Shown here: piece after piece, positions 1 through 7,641 of the stretch
How the letters are laid out: every line of letters starts with the position of its first letter
How positions within the stretch are numbered: position 1 is the stretch's first letter
Program-made: the position numbers and the translations under genes
NCBI GenBank assembly: GCA_947594095.1
Contig: CANQEA010000014.1
Coordinates: 1 to 23,226 of the forward strand
Direction: 5' to 3'
DNA from: an uncultured Clostridia bacterium
GTDB taxonomy: Bacteria; Bacillota_A; Clostridia; TANB77; CAG-508
DNA: 23,226 bases
Notes under the pieces: generated by a model
Database searches by the model: none
What the model saw: the letters and a program-made list of their open reading frames with translations, nothing else
Told to the model about the DNA's origin: nothing

Positions 1-216
1 TCTTCTATCAAAATATATTTGATAGCCTTTCGCTTCGAATTAGTGCCTATCTCTAATCCTACTCCCTTACATTCATCAGGGATAGTCGATACACCTTCCT
101 ATATTTAATAGGCTTGGCACGATCTCAACCTTTTCAGGTCCTAATCGTTAGCTTGCAACTTGCAAACACCCTCGGGCGAGGTTCAAAAGGTTTTAGATGA
201 GCTGTAGTTTACGCTT
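1..216 (-). ncRNA. Group I intron in nrdD (5' part, runs off left edge)
   Basis: The intron begins directly after the nrdD codon GGT at 217-219. The last exon bases GATGGGT (217-223) pair with an internal guide GCTCATC (196-202), giving a 7-bp P1 whose splice-site T faces G, the group I signature. Further in are a P8-like hairpin (TCCCT 63-67 with AGGGA 78-82) and a P9-like hairpin (5-12 with 18-25). Reading through the junction adds only seven codons before a TAA at 193-195, so splicing is needed for a full NrdD. No homing endonuclease ORF is visible in this part. The 3' splice site and second exon lie outside the window. Confidence 0.85.
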
Positions 217-1464
217 ACCCATCGTTGAAAAATATGTTTTAGGATCATTCCTATCATACCCAGCATTTCCGCTCCAATCACAATTTGCATAGTTTGGGTA
301 TAATCTTAATGAAGTGGATTTTAATGCTAATCTATATAAATCATAATTTGGGTCACCTGGAGCTCTATTTACCCCTTTCATTAATTGGAAAATACCACAC
401 GGGAAAATACTTGTACGATAAAGCTTACCAATACCTTTAATTGATATTTCTAGTAAAGCCTTAATTACCATTCTTCCTTCTTCTAACGTACATGTACCAT
501 AATTAATGGAACTAAATGGTAATTGACATCCAGACCTGGATTGTAGTGTGTTTAGATTATGGTAAAGAGCCTCTACTGCTTGGTATGTTTCTTTCCAAGT
601 CATTTCATTTGCATAATCTGCAACTTTTTTATTAAATGTAAAATAAACAGGATCTGTAATTGAATATTCTGTTGGATTATCTAATCTTGATTTTATCTCA
701 TCTGTAATTTCAGGATCATTAGCTAAATAATGGAGCCCATGTTTGTAATGTCTTACATATGATTTTCTAACATAAGGAACCATTGACCAATCTAGGTGAG
801 TTGCACTAACCCCACCAAATTGTTGTAGTGATTGTAATTGGAATAAAACAGCAACTAGTTGCAATGCTGTGTGAATACCACTTGATGGTCTAACATCAGT
901 CTGTCTTGTATTGAATCCCTCTGCTAGCAACTTATCAATAGGCATTGACATGCAGTTATGATCACCTAAAGGATAATGATCAAGATCATGGATATATATT
1001 TCATTGTTCAAATGGTTGTTTTTTGATTGAGAGCACATGCAATAATCAAGAGCATATTGTTTCATCAATAAGGCATTTGTTTCGTTTAATCTACCACCGA
1101 AGGAATTTTCATCTGTATTTGCGTTTTGGTTTGTAACGTTTCTTGCCTCTAATTTTTCTTTTATACCCTCAATTAATTTACTATATCTGTCTCTTTCTAA
1201 TTCTTTTTGGTATCGATATTTAATATAATGTTTTGCAACTCTGTAAGCATTTACTTTAATGAGTTCATTTTCTACCAGGTCTTGTATTTCTTCTACCTGA
1301 ACATTTCTATTTAATTTCTCACATTTTTTCTGTACTTTAGAAGCAATATCTAAAATTTTCTCTTCACTTAAATCTTGATATTTTTCATTTGCAAGTGTAA
1401 TTGCTCTTGTAATTCTATCAAGGTCAAAAGGAACTTCTTTACCGCTTCTTTTAATTACATCCAT
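217..1464 (-). CDS. nrdD: Anaerobic ribonucleoside-triphosphate reductase NrdD, exon 1
   Basis: NrdD is the oxygen-sensitive glycyl-radical enzyme that makes deoxynucleotides from NTPs; a phage would use it to supply DNA precursors in an anaerobic host. Residues 1-90 form an ATP-cone regulatory domain (starting MDVIKRSGKEVPFDLDRI). The rest is the front of the catalytic barrel, with HNCMSMP near 170 and SGCQLPFSSINYG near 312, the kind of cysteine-bearing segments expected around the active site. The 416 residues end at TYFSTMG, a conserved block normally followed by Cys-Arg, so the glycyl-radical C-terminus must lie in exon 2. The start ATG has GGAGG upstream and follows a strong terminator. 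Expression is probably separate from the operon behind it. Confidence 0.93.
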
Positions 1465-1497
1465 ATAAAATTCCTCCGGCTATATCATAATTTGAGT

Positions 1498-1530
1498 AGA
1501 AAAAGCTGCAATAAAAAATAACTGCAGCTT
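1498..1530 (-). terminator. Intrinsic terminator upstream of nrdD
   Basis: On the minus strand an 8-bp perfect stem (AAGCTGCA/TGCAGCTT, arms 1523-1530 and 1503-1510) with a 12-nt loop is followed by a short T run. It closes the operon that begins near 4631 and separates it from nrdD. Confidence 0.8.
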
Positions 1531-1558
1531 AATTTACTCCACTTTGGATATGTACAAT

Positions 1559-1774
1559 TTAGCAAGTTTTTTCTTGTCCTTCTTTGAAAGGGCAATTGGA
1601 AGATTTAAAACAATTTTGTACAAAATCTCGCATATCTGCTACAGCGTCAAAAACGCTTTCGCAAGTCTGCAATAATTCTTTCATTTTTTCTTTGCCATGC
1701 TTACAATATTTAATACAATATTCTTGTGGTTCCTTTATCGAACTTTCCGTAACCATTGCCCCATCCATGACCAT
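1559..1774 (-). CDS. Small cysteine-containing protein, unknown
   Basis: A 71-codon frame that overlaps the end of the upstream gene by 40 bp if read from its first ATG. An internal ATG at 1753 (MVTESSIKEPQEYC) would shorten the overlap; neither start has a strong ribosome site. The product has six cysteines, including CIKYCKHG and CFKSSNCPF, which could bind a metal, but I recognise no family. It is the last gene of the operon before the terminator at 1498-1530. Confidence 0.6.
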   Translation of the reverse strand: MVMDGAMVTESSIKEPQEYCIKYCKHGKEKMKELLQTCESVFDAVADMRDFVQNCFKSSNCPFKEGQEKTC

Positions 1775-2022
1775 TCCCCATTATCAATTTCTAACCTATA
1801 ACAAGGCATATTACGCCTCATAGTAACTTCATATTCGTCAAATACTTCTACTATTTTTGTCCTTTTTCCACAATGCTGCTTCATATGCTCATTTAGCTTG
1901 AATGTACAATAAGGAAAATAAAGACTCTCATAATTGTTGGGAACATCTTTACATGCCTGCTCTTTTAATTCTTCGAAAGAGAGAATTTCTACTTCATCGC
2001 CTTCTTTAAATTTTTCTTGCAT
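1735..2022 (-). CDS. Hypothetical protein, 95 aa
   Basis: A 95-residue acidic protein starting MQEKFKEGDEVEILSFEELK, which resembles the opening of a small beta-barrel (SH3- or KOW-like), but this is only an impression. It sits six bases after the HAD-family gene and shares that operon. The second half carries many charged and aromatic residues (GEWSWMGQW). No known function can be assigned. Confidence 0.75.
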   Translation of the reverse strand: MQEKFKEGDEVEILSFEELKEQACKDVPNNYESLYFPYCTFKLNEHMKQHCGKRTKIVEVFDEYEVTMRRNMPCYRLEIDNGEWSWMGQWLRKVR

Positions 2023-2028
2023 AAATGA

Positions 2029-3165
2029 TTACCCCTTATTTGCAATATAGTCAAATAGTTCTGTTTTCTCTTCAAAAATGTATTGTCTATCAACTAAAAA
2101 TTCTCTACTATCTTGAGTAGAAGATACAAACACCAAATCATATTTATCAGGTATAGCTTCTCCATTCTTAAAAGTAACCTGAACAATTTGGTGTACTCCT
2201 GAACCCATATCTATACCAATATAATAATAGTGCTTATTTTTCTGCATTGCCTCTTCTACCTTAGCATTTATAAGTTCTTTAGGTGTAATTTTATTTTGAG
2301 CTTTTCTACATAATGTTACTTGATAACCTGGGAGATAAAAACAATTATATTTGGATTTTGGATTATTTACTCCATCACAAGTAACACTTACTCTCAACAA
2401 TTTCTGTGTTTTAGGATCTCTATATAGATCAATTACAGTAAGTGGCTTATGCAGTAGCTCTTTAGGTAAATAAGGCAACTTGGTAAGTGTGTGTTCGGAA
2501 ATTGTTACAGTATCACCTACTTCAATAATATCCATTTGTTTTTCCTCTTTTCCTTTACGGATTTCTTCATCAAAAAAGTCAACTACCTCAGTTGTATTTT
2601 TAGCCACAAATATATCTTTCAATAATTTGGCTGGCATTTCACAATCTGTACTATCTACACCAACGCCATTAAATAAAATAGGCGTATATCCGTACTTTTT
2701 AGCCACTTCACATCTTTTCAAACTATTATCTACAAGGTAATTGCAAGGCATTGTTGATAACAATTTTTCCACATCACTATTTGAAGTAAAATATATTCTG
2801 GGGTTTTCAACGCCCAATTTTTCTGTTAGCCAATCTTTTGTATCTTGTAGGTGTTTTTTCTGCCTATTTGTAATAAAATAAACTGTAATTTTTTCATGGA
2901 TTAGTTTCTGTACTAATCTATCCATTCCAGGCACTACTTCCAATTCTGAGTATGGAAAATATTCTGCCATAAATGCCCTATAAGTAGGAATGTCTTTTTC
3001 TGGGATATTAAATGATTTTTCAAACCCATACCTAGCCAATCCACCAGTTTTAGGGTATCCCTGTGCCATCATAAATTTTGCTGTATATTCCATCCATTTA
3101 TAGGAGGTAACAGCAAGTGTATCATCTATATCAAATAAAACAATTTTATCTTGTATAGTCTTCAC
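2029..3165 (-). CDS. HAD-superfamily phosphatase (5'-nucleotidase-like) with extra C-terminal domain
   Basis: The first about 190 residues form a HAD fold: motif I DIDDTLAVT near residue 12, motif II FITNRQ near 97, and the acidic motif IV LVDNSLKRCEVA near 145. This layout resembles NT5C-type deoxyribonucleotidases, which trim dNMP pools; a polynucleotide 3'-phosphatase role cannot be excluded. From about residue 210 there is a separate domain of about 165 residues that I do not recognise. I chose the GTG at 3163-3165 because GGAGGA lies just upstream of it, while the longer frame would start inside that ribosome site. At the domain junction, AAAGAGG precedes an in-frame ATG (MDIIEVGDTV), so the second domain could also be made alone. 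Confidence 0.8.
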   Translation of the reverse strand: MKTIQDKIVLFDIDDTLAVTSYKWMEYTAKFMMAQGYPKTGGLARYGFEKSFNIPEKDIPTYRAFMAEYFPYSELEVVPGMDRLVQKLIHEKITVYFITNRQKKHLQDTKDWLTEKLGVENPRIYFTSNSDVEKLLSTMPCNYLVDNSLKRCEVAKKYGYTPILFNGVGVDSTDCEMPAKLLKDIFVAKNTTEVVDFFDEEIRKGKEEKQMDIIEVGDTVTISEHTLTKLPYLPKELLHKPLTVIDLYRDPKTQKLLRVSVTCDGVNNPKSKYNCFYLPGYQVTLCRKAQNKITPKELINAKVEEAMQKNKHYYYIGIDMGSGVHQIVQVTFKNGEAIPDKYDLVFVSSTQDSREFLVDRQYIFEEKTELFDYIANKG

Positions 3166-3189
3166 TAAAAATTCCTCCAATATGCTATA

Positions 3190-3369
3190 CTAGATGATGA
3201 CTGTGTTATTGCCATATTTTGCAATAAACTTGTCATATCTTTTCTTAATAGGCTCATCTTTCTTGTCCCTGATATACTTTCGTATTGCCACTGCCGTACA
3301 AATCAATGTGGTAGTAACAACAACAATAAGTGACATTACAACAATTGTTAAAATACCTACAGTAGTCAT
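3190..3369 (-). CDS. Small single-pass membrane protein, 59 aa
   Basis: A 59-codon gene with a good ribosome site (GAGGTG) right after the stop of the zinc-finger gene. Residues 4-29 are a continuous hydrophobic segment (ILTIVVMSLIVVV and on), followed by a very basic stretch (RKYIRDKKDEPIKKRYDK). This predicts one membrane helix with a positively charged cytoplasmic tail. It could be a phage membrane-modifying or holin-like peptide, but it has no specific family signature. The opposite-strand frame over this stretch has no ribosome site and is a shadow. Confidence 0.8.
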   Translation of the reverse strand: MTTVGILTIVVMSLIVVVTTTLICTAVAIRKYIRDKKDEPIKKRYDKFIAKYGNNTVII

Positions 3370-3388
3370 TTGTTAATTTTCACCTCAC

Positions 3389-4585
3389 TTATGCTACAAT
3401 TTTTGCTCTTGTAATTTCTGTTTGTTTAATTCCTCTAAAATTGTTATGTTCCTTTACTGTGCCTTTAAGTGTCAATTCAGTTTCAACATTAAGCTTCTTA
3501 CTTGTTTTCCAAATAATAATGTCCTTGCCTTTCATGAACTTGTAAATGTAATAAACGCCATACTGAGTATCTGTGGAAAATACAACTTCGGGCTTGGAAG
3601 TAAATTCAATTTTATCTCCAATCTCACCCACAAACTCACTGCTTTCCTCTACTACCTTTTCATCCTTCTTCTTAGTCTCTCTAAGAAAACATCCAACTGC
3701 ACTAACAACAATTCCAATGTTGTTAAGATCAACATATTCACTGGTAATAAGAATATAAATGTTTCTTATGTAATCACTGTCATCTTTATGATCATTAACA
3801 TAAGCAATAACATCTTCAACTTGCTGCTTATCTTCTTCTGTAATGTCTGTATACTTAGGAACAATAATGTTTCCATCATTATCTCTAAGTTCAGCAAACA
3901 TCTTATAAATCCGAGAAGCAGTAGTATCAAAAGGGCAAATAAGATCAAATTCACCATCAGGATCGTTTTTATCGTACCAGGCACGAATCGTTGCTTTACT
4001 TACGTAACCTCTAACCCTTGCATCAATTACTGTTTGGGTAAGAATATTTTTTACATCAAAATATCTGTAACCCTTCCCATCACCATTTTTGGCACTTAAA
4101 TCATCCGCATATTCTTCTATATCTTTGAAAAATCCCAAATACGTTGCATAATCAACAATATCTCTACCAAGGTAATCATGTAAACATGCTTTACCAACTT
4201 GAACATATTCATCATTATTTACATTGTGAAGAAGTACTGTGTGCTTACGTTGTCTATTGATTTTGCAATGATCGCATTCGCAACGATTAACAAATTTGGA
4301 AGGAATATTAGGTGTTTCAGGTGCTTTGAAAACCAAATTCATTTGAGTTTCTTCATTGAAATCAAAAGAAGCAACAAATTCATAATCGCCTACTTTGTAA
4401 TTACCTTCCACTTCAACATCAACAACCTTGTAAAGATATTTGCGAGATTCTGTATCTTTACAAATATAGGGCTCACTCTTGGTATATTTAATTTCACCAT
4501 TGCCGTACTTAGCAAACTTACGCTGAAATTTCTGAAGTTTTTCTTCAAATTTTTCCACCAAATCTGCAATGATCGTAATTTTCAT
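3389..4585 (-). CDS. Zinc-finger protein with OB-like C-terminus, unknown
   Basis: A 398-residue protein, first gene after the promoter at 4617-4645, with GAGGT upstream of the ATG. Residues 102-107 read CECDHC and are followed by GKACLHDYLG near 132; together these look like a four-ligand zinc site. The last about 75 residues are a strand-rich segment (IGDKIEFTSKPEV, then LTLKGTVKEHNNFRG) that could form an OB fold for nucleic-acid binding. The domain reading is my inference from motif spacing. I know this overall layout only as an uncharacterised phage protein. Confidence 0.8.
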   Translation of the reverse strand: MKITIIADLVEKFEEKLQKFQRKFAKYGNGEIKYTKSEPYICKDTESRKYLYKVVDVEVEGNYKVGDYEFVASFDFNEETQMNLVFKAPETPNIPSKFVNRCECDHCKINRQRKHTVLLHNVNNDEYVQVGKACLHDYLGRDIVDYATYLGFFKDIEEYADDLSAKNGDGKGYRYFDVKNILTQTVIDARVRGYVSKATIRAWYDKNDPDGEFDLICPFDTTASRIYKMFAELRDNDGNIIVPKYTDITEEDKQQVEDVIAYVNDHKDDSDYIRNIYILITSEYVDLNNIGIVVSAVGCFLRETKKKDEKVVEESSEFVGEIGDKIEFTSKPEVVFSTDTQYGVYYIYKFMKGKDIIIWKTSKKLNVETELTLKGTVKEHNNFRGIKQTEITRAKIVA

Positions 4586-4616
4586 ACCCTAAATACCTCA
4601 CCTAATTTCTACCAAT

Positions 4617-4645
4617 ATTATAATATAAGAGAAAAAAGAGATCAA
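4617..4645 (-). promoter_or_regulatory. SigA-type promoter P1
   Basis: -35 TTGATC (4640-4645), 17-bp spacer, -10 TATAAT (4617-4622), preceded by TAG as in the other eight copies. It would start transcription near 4609, about 24 nt before the ATG at 4585. Confidence 0.88.
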
Positions 4646-4669
4646 CTATTTTCATGGTCGATCTCTTTT
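4632..4669 (-). terminator. Terminator sharing its 3' arm with promoter P1
   Basis: A 13-bp stem with one G-T pair (arms 4657-4669 and 4634-4646) followed by T-rich sequence ends the transcript of the gene at 4715-5128. The 3' arm and U-tract are the -35 box and spacer of the next promoter. Confidence 0.8.
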
Positions 4670-4714
4670 AAGGGAAGAAAAATATGAAATGAAGAATAAA
4701 CTATTAAAATTTAC

Positions 4715-5128
4715 TTAAGCTACAATCGTATAGCCCTCGTGTTCAATATAACAAGTCTTCGTAAGAGGCTCACGCCACTTAACAATCTCAACATGCTCAG
4801 TAGGGGCTTGTTTAAGATGGATAGCGTCCTGATTAACAAGGCTTTCAAAGTCACATCCATAATATTCTTCTCTACCAAAGACAGGAATTAGATTAGGGTC
4901 GACAGGTTCAAGCTCGATCTTGTAAGGCCAAAAACTATCGCCCTCGTCTAACTTCCAGCGACGCTCACAAATCTTACACTCAACAGGAATACCTTCCCAG
5001 CGATTGCCGGACTTGAGGGCAAATCCTAACATGGGAAGAAGAACATCATTGGGCTGAATAGGAGCAAAGAAACGAAGTTCTCTCAATTGGTCATTAGTAT
5101 AGTTGCGAAACTTGAATTCCTTTTCCAT
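4715..5128 (-). CDS. Hypothetical protein with Cys-x2-Cys motif, 137 aa
   Basis: A single-gene transcription unit: its own promoter lies just upstream (5168-5196) and a terminator just downstream. The 137-residue product contains ECKICERRW (C51, C54) and two later cysteines, so it may bind zinc. It also carries several aromatic-rich loops (DSFWPYKIELEPVD). Codon use is slightly more GC-rich than in neighbouring genes. I do not recognise the family. Confidence 0.8.
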   Translation of the reverse strand: MEKEFKFRNYTNDQLRELRFFAPIQPNDVLLPMLGFALKSGNRWEGIPVECKICERRWKLDEGDSFWPYKIELEPVDPNLIPVFGREEYYGCDFESLVNQDAIHLKQAPTEHVEIVKWREPLTKTCYIEHEGYTIVA

Positions 5129-5167
5129 AAATCTTTTTTACCTCACGTTTCCTTAATTTCTACATAT

Positions 5168-5196
5168 ATTATATAATAGAAAAGGAAAAGGATCAA
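5168..5196 (-). promoter_or_regulatory. SigA-type promoter P2
   Basis: -35 TTGATC (5191-5196), 17 bp, -10 TATAAT (5168-5173), driving the 137-aa gene. Confidence 0.88.
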
Positions 5197-5214
5197 CTAA
5201 AAATTAGCTGATCC
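5190..5214 (-). terminator. Terminator overlapping promoter P2
   Basis: An 11-bp stem (one G-T pair), GGATCAGCTAA with TTAGTTGATCC, followed by TTTTCCTTTT. The 3' arm contains the P2 -35 box. Confidence 0.85.
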
Positions 5215-5241
5215 TGAGAGGTGTTATTTAATTTTTCTTTT

Positions 5242-5931
5242 TTAGTCGCCCCAGTGGATATCCTTATAAACTCTTCTATAGGCTTCCTTAGGATTAAGAT
5301 TTGTAGTTTTACTATATGCTTGATCCATTTCTGAAACACCAATATCCGTTAAAGCCTTTTTTACCATGGGTGAGAGCTTATTAAGCTTAACCAAATTGCT
5401 ACTGCCTTCCACAAACTGATATCCATCTACATAATTTTCTAATGAATCCTTACGACCTGTCTCTATATACCTAAGGAGAGGTTTCTTATATAATACAACA
5501 AAATCCAGCTCGTTCGTGTCGTGCTTTGTGTTCACATAGTATATGGCAGGACCACCGGGCCAGCCTGTTGTTTCTTCTTCTCCTATGTAGCTAAATCCTT
5601 TAGTAGTAAGAAAATCATCCCAATCATCTAGGACCTTCTCCGCAAACACCTCGGGGTCTTGAGATGTAATAGCATTCAATTCTGCTTGTTTTTGATTTGC
5701 TTCTGCATCTGTATCAACTACATTAAAACCACTATCTGTCTTATAAACAGTTGCGTAACCGATGTCGGGAATAACAAGATTTCTGTAGCCTCTCTTCTTA
5801 AAGTCAACGTCTTTAAGCTTAGTAAGATAGACATCCTTTACATTTACATCACCAAAACTATTATGGGGGTCCCAAGCTGCTACTACAGTATCAGGGGTAA
5901 GAGTTACATCATTTCTAAAAATCCTTGGCAT
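5242..5931 (-). CDS. Hypothetical protein, 229 aa
   Basis: A 229-residue protein with an ideal ribosome site (AAAAGGAGG) upstream of the ATG. It starts MPRIFRNDVTLTPDTVV and has a strand-rich first half and a helical, charged second half. Nothing in it matches a family I can name. It is the last gene of the operon from P3 and ends at the terminator at 5190-5214. Its leader carries a run of ten G and lies directly behind tRNA-Ser. Confidence 0.8.
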   Translation of the reverse strand: MPRIFRNDVTLTPDTVVAAWDPHNSFGDVNVKDVYLTKLKDVDFKKRGYRNLVIPDIGYATVYKTDSGFNVVDTDAEANQKQAELNAITSQDPEVFAEKVLDDWDDFLTTKGFSYIGEEETTGWPGGPAIYYVNTKHDTNELDFVVLYKKPLLRYIETGRKDSLENYVDGYQFVEGSSNLVKLNKLSPMVKKALTDIGVSEMDQAYSKTTNLNPKEAYRRVYKDIHWGD

Positions 5932-5954
5932 TTAATGCCTCCTTTTAATTTATG

Positions 5955-5999
5955 CCCCCCCCCCGTAATAGAGAAGAAGACGGAGCTATTTTTTTTTTT
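5955..5999 (-). repeat. Homopolymer tracts G10 and A11 between tRNA-Ser and the 229-aa gene
   Basis: On the minus strand, A11 (5989-5999) abuts the CCA end of tRNA-Ser, and G10 (5955-5964) lies 24 nt before the ATG of the next gene. A G10 run is unusual in DNA this AT-rich. Confidence 0.9.
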
Positions 6000-6088
6000 G
6001 GCGACAGGAGAGGGATTTGAACCCCCGTAGGTGTTACCCTATCCAGTTTTCAAGACTGGCGCAATCAGCCAAACTCTGCCATCCTGTC
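5999..6088 (-). tRNA. tRNA-Ser(UGA)
   Basis: Acceptor GACAGGA/TCCTGTC, G73 and encoded CCA. Anticodon arm CCAGT-CTTGAAA-ACTGG gives anticodon UGA (codon UCA). There is a long variable arm and a normal TTCAAAT T-loop. The first two bases lie inside the TGA stop codon of the preceding 55-aa gene. Confidence 0.93.
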
Positions 6089-6254
6089 ACAATTCAATTA
6101 ATTTTAATCTTAAAATGTTTCCATTTGGGTTTTCACAAGGTAGTTTATATTCAACAACTACCTTGTTACTATCAATTATATATACAACTTCCCCACCTTC
6201 AACTTTATCCCCTATTTGAACAGTAGAGAAAATATCAAAATATCTGTTTGTCAT
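6087..6254 (-). CDS. Small strand-rich protein, 55 aa
   Basis: A 55-codon gene coupled to the preceding gene by an ATGA overlap. The product (MTNRYFDIFSTVQIGDKVEG and on) alternates hydrophobic and charged residues, as in a small beta-barrel. Its TGA stop overlaps the 5' end of tRNA-Ser by two bases. Function unknown. Confidence 0.75.
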   Translation of the reverse strand: MTNRYFDIFSTVQIGDKVEGGEVVYIIDSNKVVVEYKLPCENPNGNILRLKLIEL

Positions 6255-6961
6255 TTATTTAAAAATATTCTTTTATTTTTTAATCCTTCAAATTTCTCAA
6301 TAATTGGCTTACCTGATAATTCAAGGAAATCTTTAACAGGGTAATGAAATAAACGGTCACCCTTTATTTTAATAGTTTCTGCAGACCTGGTAGATTGTTC
6401 ATCTTTTGTTACAGTCATTTTATTGATAATGCTTTGGTTATTATAAAGAAGAGTCCAAATTAAATCAAACCAATTAAAACCTTCAGAACTAATTCTAAAA
6501 TAAATCTCATCTTCAGATCCTTTCTTGGGTGTTACATAACCCCCAACCCTGAATCTTAAAAATTCTTGGTTAATTAATTTATTTAATTCATTTGCCTCTT
6601 TTCTAAAATCATCAAACGTAGCCCCTTTTAAGCTTTCACCCCAACCCTTACTTCTAAAATAAGCATATACTTGTTGGTAGTTATCAGGTAATTCTATACC
6701 TTCATCGTAACTATATTCTAACGCACGTAAAATTTTAACACATTTGATAATTCTTTCTTTTACTTCTTCATTATTGGTGTGTTCATAAAACCACTGCCAC
6801 CAAAAAGAAAACCTACTGTCTTCTATAATTGCATAGTTATCTCTTACAGTAATATCATAATTGATATAAGGATGAATACTACCAGCATCAAATATTTCAC
6901 CATCATTTCTCATCATATATGCTGATCCAATTCTTAAAAAATTCTTAGTGTTAACATTCAT
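6251..6961 (-). CDS. Orphan-family protein, paralog of the gene at 20316-21164
   Basis: A 236-residue protein with AAGGAT before its ATG. It shares with the product at 20316-21164 an N-terminal block (YMMRNDGEIFDAGSIHPYI), LNKLINQEFLRFR, DEIYFRISSEGFNWFDLIW and DFLELSGKPIIE near the C-terminus. The middle regions differ completely. Conserved FNWFD and NDGEIF blocks suggest a shared fold, but I know no named family. It lies between tRNA-Gln and the 55-aa gene in the P3 operon; its paralog also lies between tRNA genes. Confidence 0.85.
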   Translation of the reverse strand: MNVNTKNFLRIGSAYMMRNDGEIFDAGSIHPYINYDITVRDNYAIIEDSRFSFWWQWFYEHTNNEEVKERIIKCVKILRALEYSYDEGIELPDNYQQVYAYFRSKGWGESLKGATFDDFRKEANELNKLINQEFLRFRVGGYVTPKKGSEDEIYFRISSEGFNWFDLIWTLLYNNQSIINKMTVTKDEQSTRSAETIKIKGDRLFHYPVKDFLELSGKPIIEKFEGLKNKRIFLNK

Positions 6962-7048
6962 ATCTGGTTATCCTTATAGGTTTTTTCGTATAATTTAGCT
7001 CCCAAGTTTCCCTGGGAGCTAAAAGAAAAGTGAGGTATTTAGGATAAT

Positions 7049-7123
7049 TGGCTGGGGTAGTTGGATTCGAACCAACGCATGCCAGAATCAAAATCTGGTG
7101 CCTTACCGCTTGGCTATACCCCA
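7049..7123 (-). tRNA. tRNA-Gln(UUG)
   Basis: Acceptor TGGGGTA/TACCCCA, G73, encoded CCA. Anticodon arm CCAGA-TTTTGAT-TCTGG reads UUG. The D- and T-arms are canonical. The frame that crosses this gene is a tRNA shadow. Confidence 0.95.
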
Positions 7124-7254
7124 ATAATAGGCGGAACTGCTTACTGCTCCTGGTGCACCCGTTCACTTACAAACCAAGGTTTTTAAGAGTAGATCATAGA
7201 GTCTAGAATATGATCTAAAGGATTATTTTTACCTTCTTCCTTCTCTTTTTTGAT

Positions 7255-7350
7255 TGGCGGACAGCAGGAGTCGAACCTGCAGTTTCTGTCTTTCGCGGGC
7301 ACTACCTCTTGGCCATTGATGCAAGCGTATTTCCGTTCATACTAATGTCC
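7255..7350 (-). tRNA. Irregular tRNA-like sequence (anticodon unassigned)
   Basis: A perfect T-arm (GCAGG-TTCGACT-CCTGC), an encoded GCCA tail, a 5' GGACA that pairs with TGTCC, and a D-arm-like hairpin (GTAT, loop GAACGGAA, ATAC) support a tRNA. Against it: acceptor plus T-stem is only 10 bp, the best anticodon hairpin (CTTGC-ATCAATG-GCCAAG) needs a bulge, and 27 nt separate that hairpin from the T-arm. It is either a decayed or intron-bearing tRNA, or a chance match inside a frame that stays open from 7337 to 7189. Confidence 0.4.
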
Positions 7351-7400
7351 CCATAAACTTTCCGATTCTTCAAAGCGATATCGGGAAACGCCTAAACAAC

Positions 7401-7619
7401 TTACTTATCTCTTTTGTTAAGGACTTTTTCCATCTTCTTGGCTTGGATAGCTGCTTTCTTCTCAGCTTCCTTTTGCTTTTCTCTGCGCAATGTCGAAGGC
7501 TTCTTATAATAATCTTTCTTGCGAAGGTCTTCCATAATACCTTCCTTCTCTACCTTCTTTCTCCATCTGCGAAGAACACTTTCAACCGGTTCATCCTTAC
7601 GGGCATACACCTTTGCCAT
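7401..7619 (-). CDS. rpsU: Ribosomal protein bS21
   Basis: A 72-residue basic protein with the bS21 pattern: MAKVYARKDEPVESVLRRWR, then KKDYYKKPSTLRREKQKE and a lysine-rich tail. S21 sits near the anti-Shine-Dalgarno site of the 30S subunit and influences initiation. It is somewhat longer than typical S21, with a longer basic C-terminus. It lies directly upstream of a tRNA-like element and tRNA-Gln, so the phage groups translation genes here. A phage copy could replace or compete with the host protein on ribosomes; that role is inferred. Confidence 0.92.
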   Translation of the reverse strand: MAKVYARKDEPVESVLRRWRKKVEKEGIMEDLRKKDYYKKPSTLRREKQKEAEKKAAIQAKKMEKVLNKRDK

Positions 7620-7641
7620 TAGTTAATATATCACTTCCTTT

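Noticed and set aside
3422..4099. Plus-strand frame of 225 codons
   Set aside because: It lies opposite the zinc-finger gene, has low-complexity composition and no ribosome site; it is an antisense shadow.
6951..7166. 71-codon minus-strand frame
   Set aside because: It is read through tRNA-Gln; its peptide is the typical translation of a tRNA gene.
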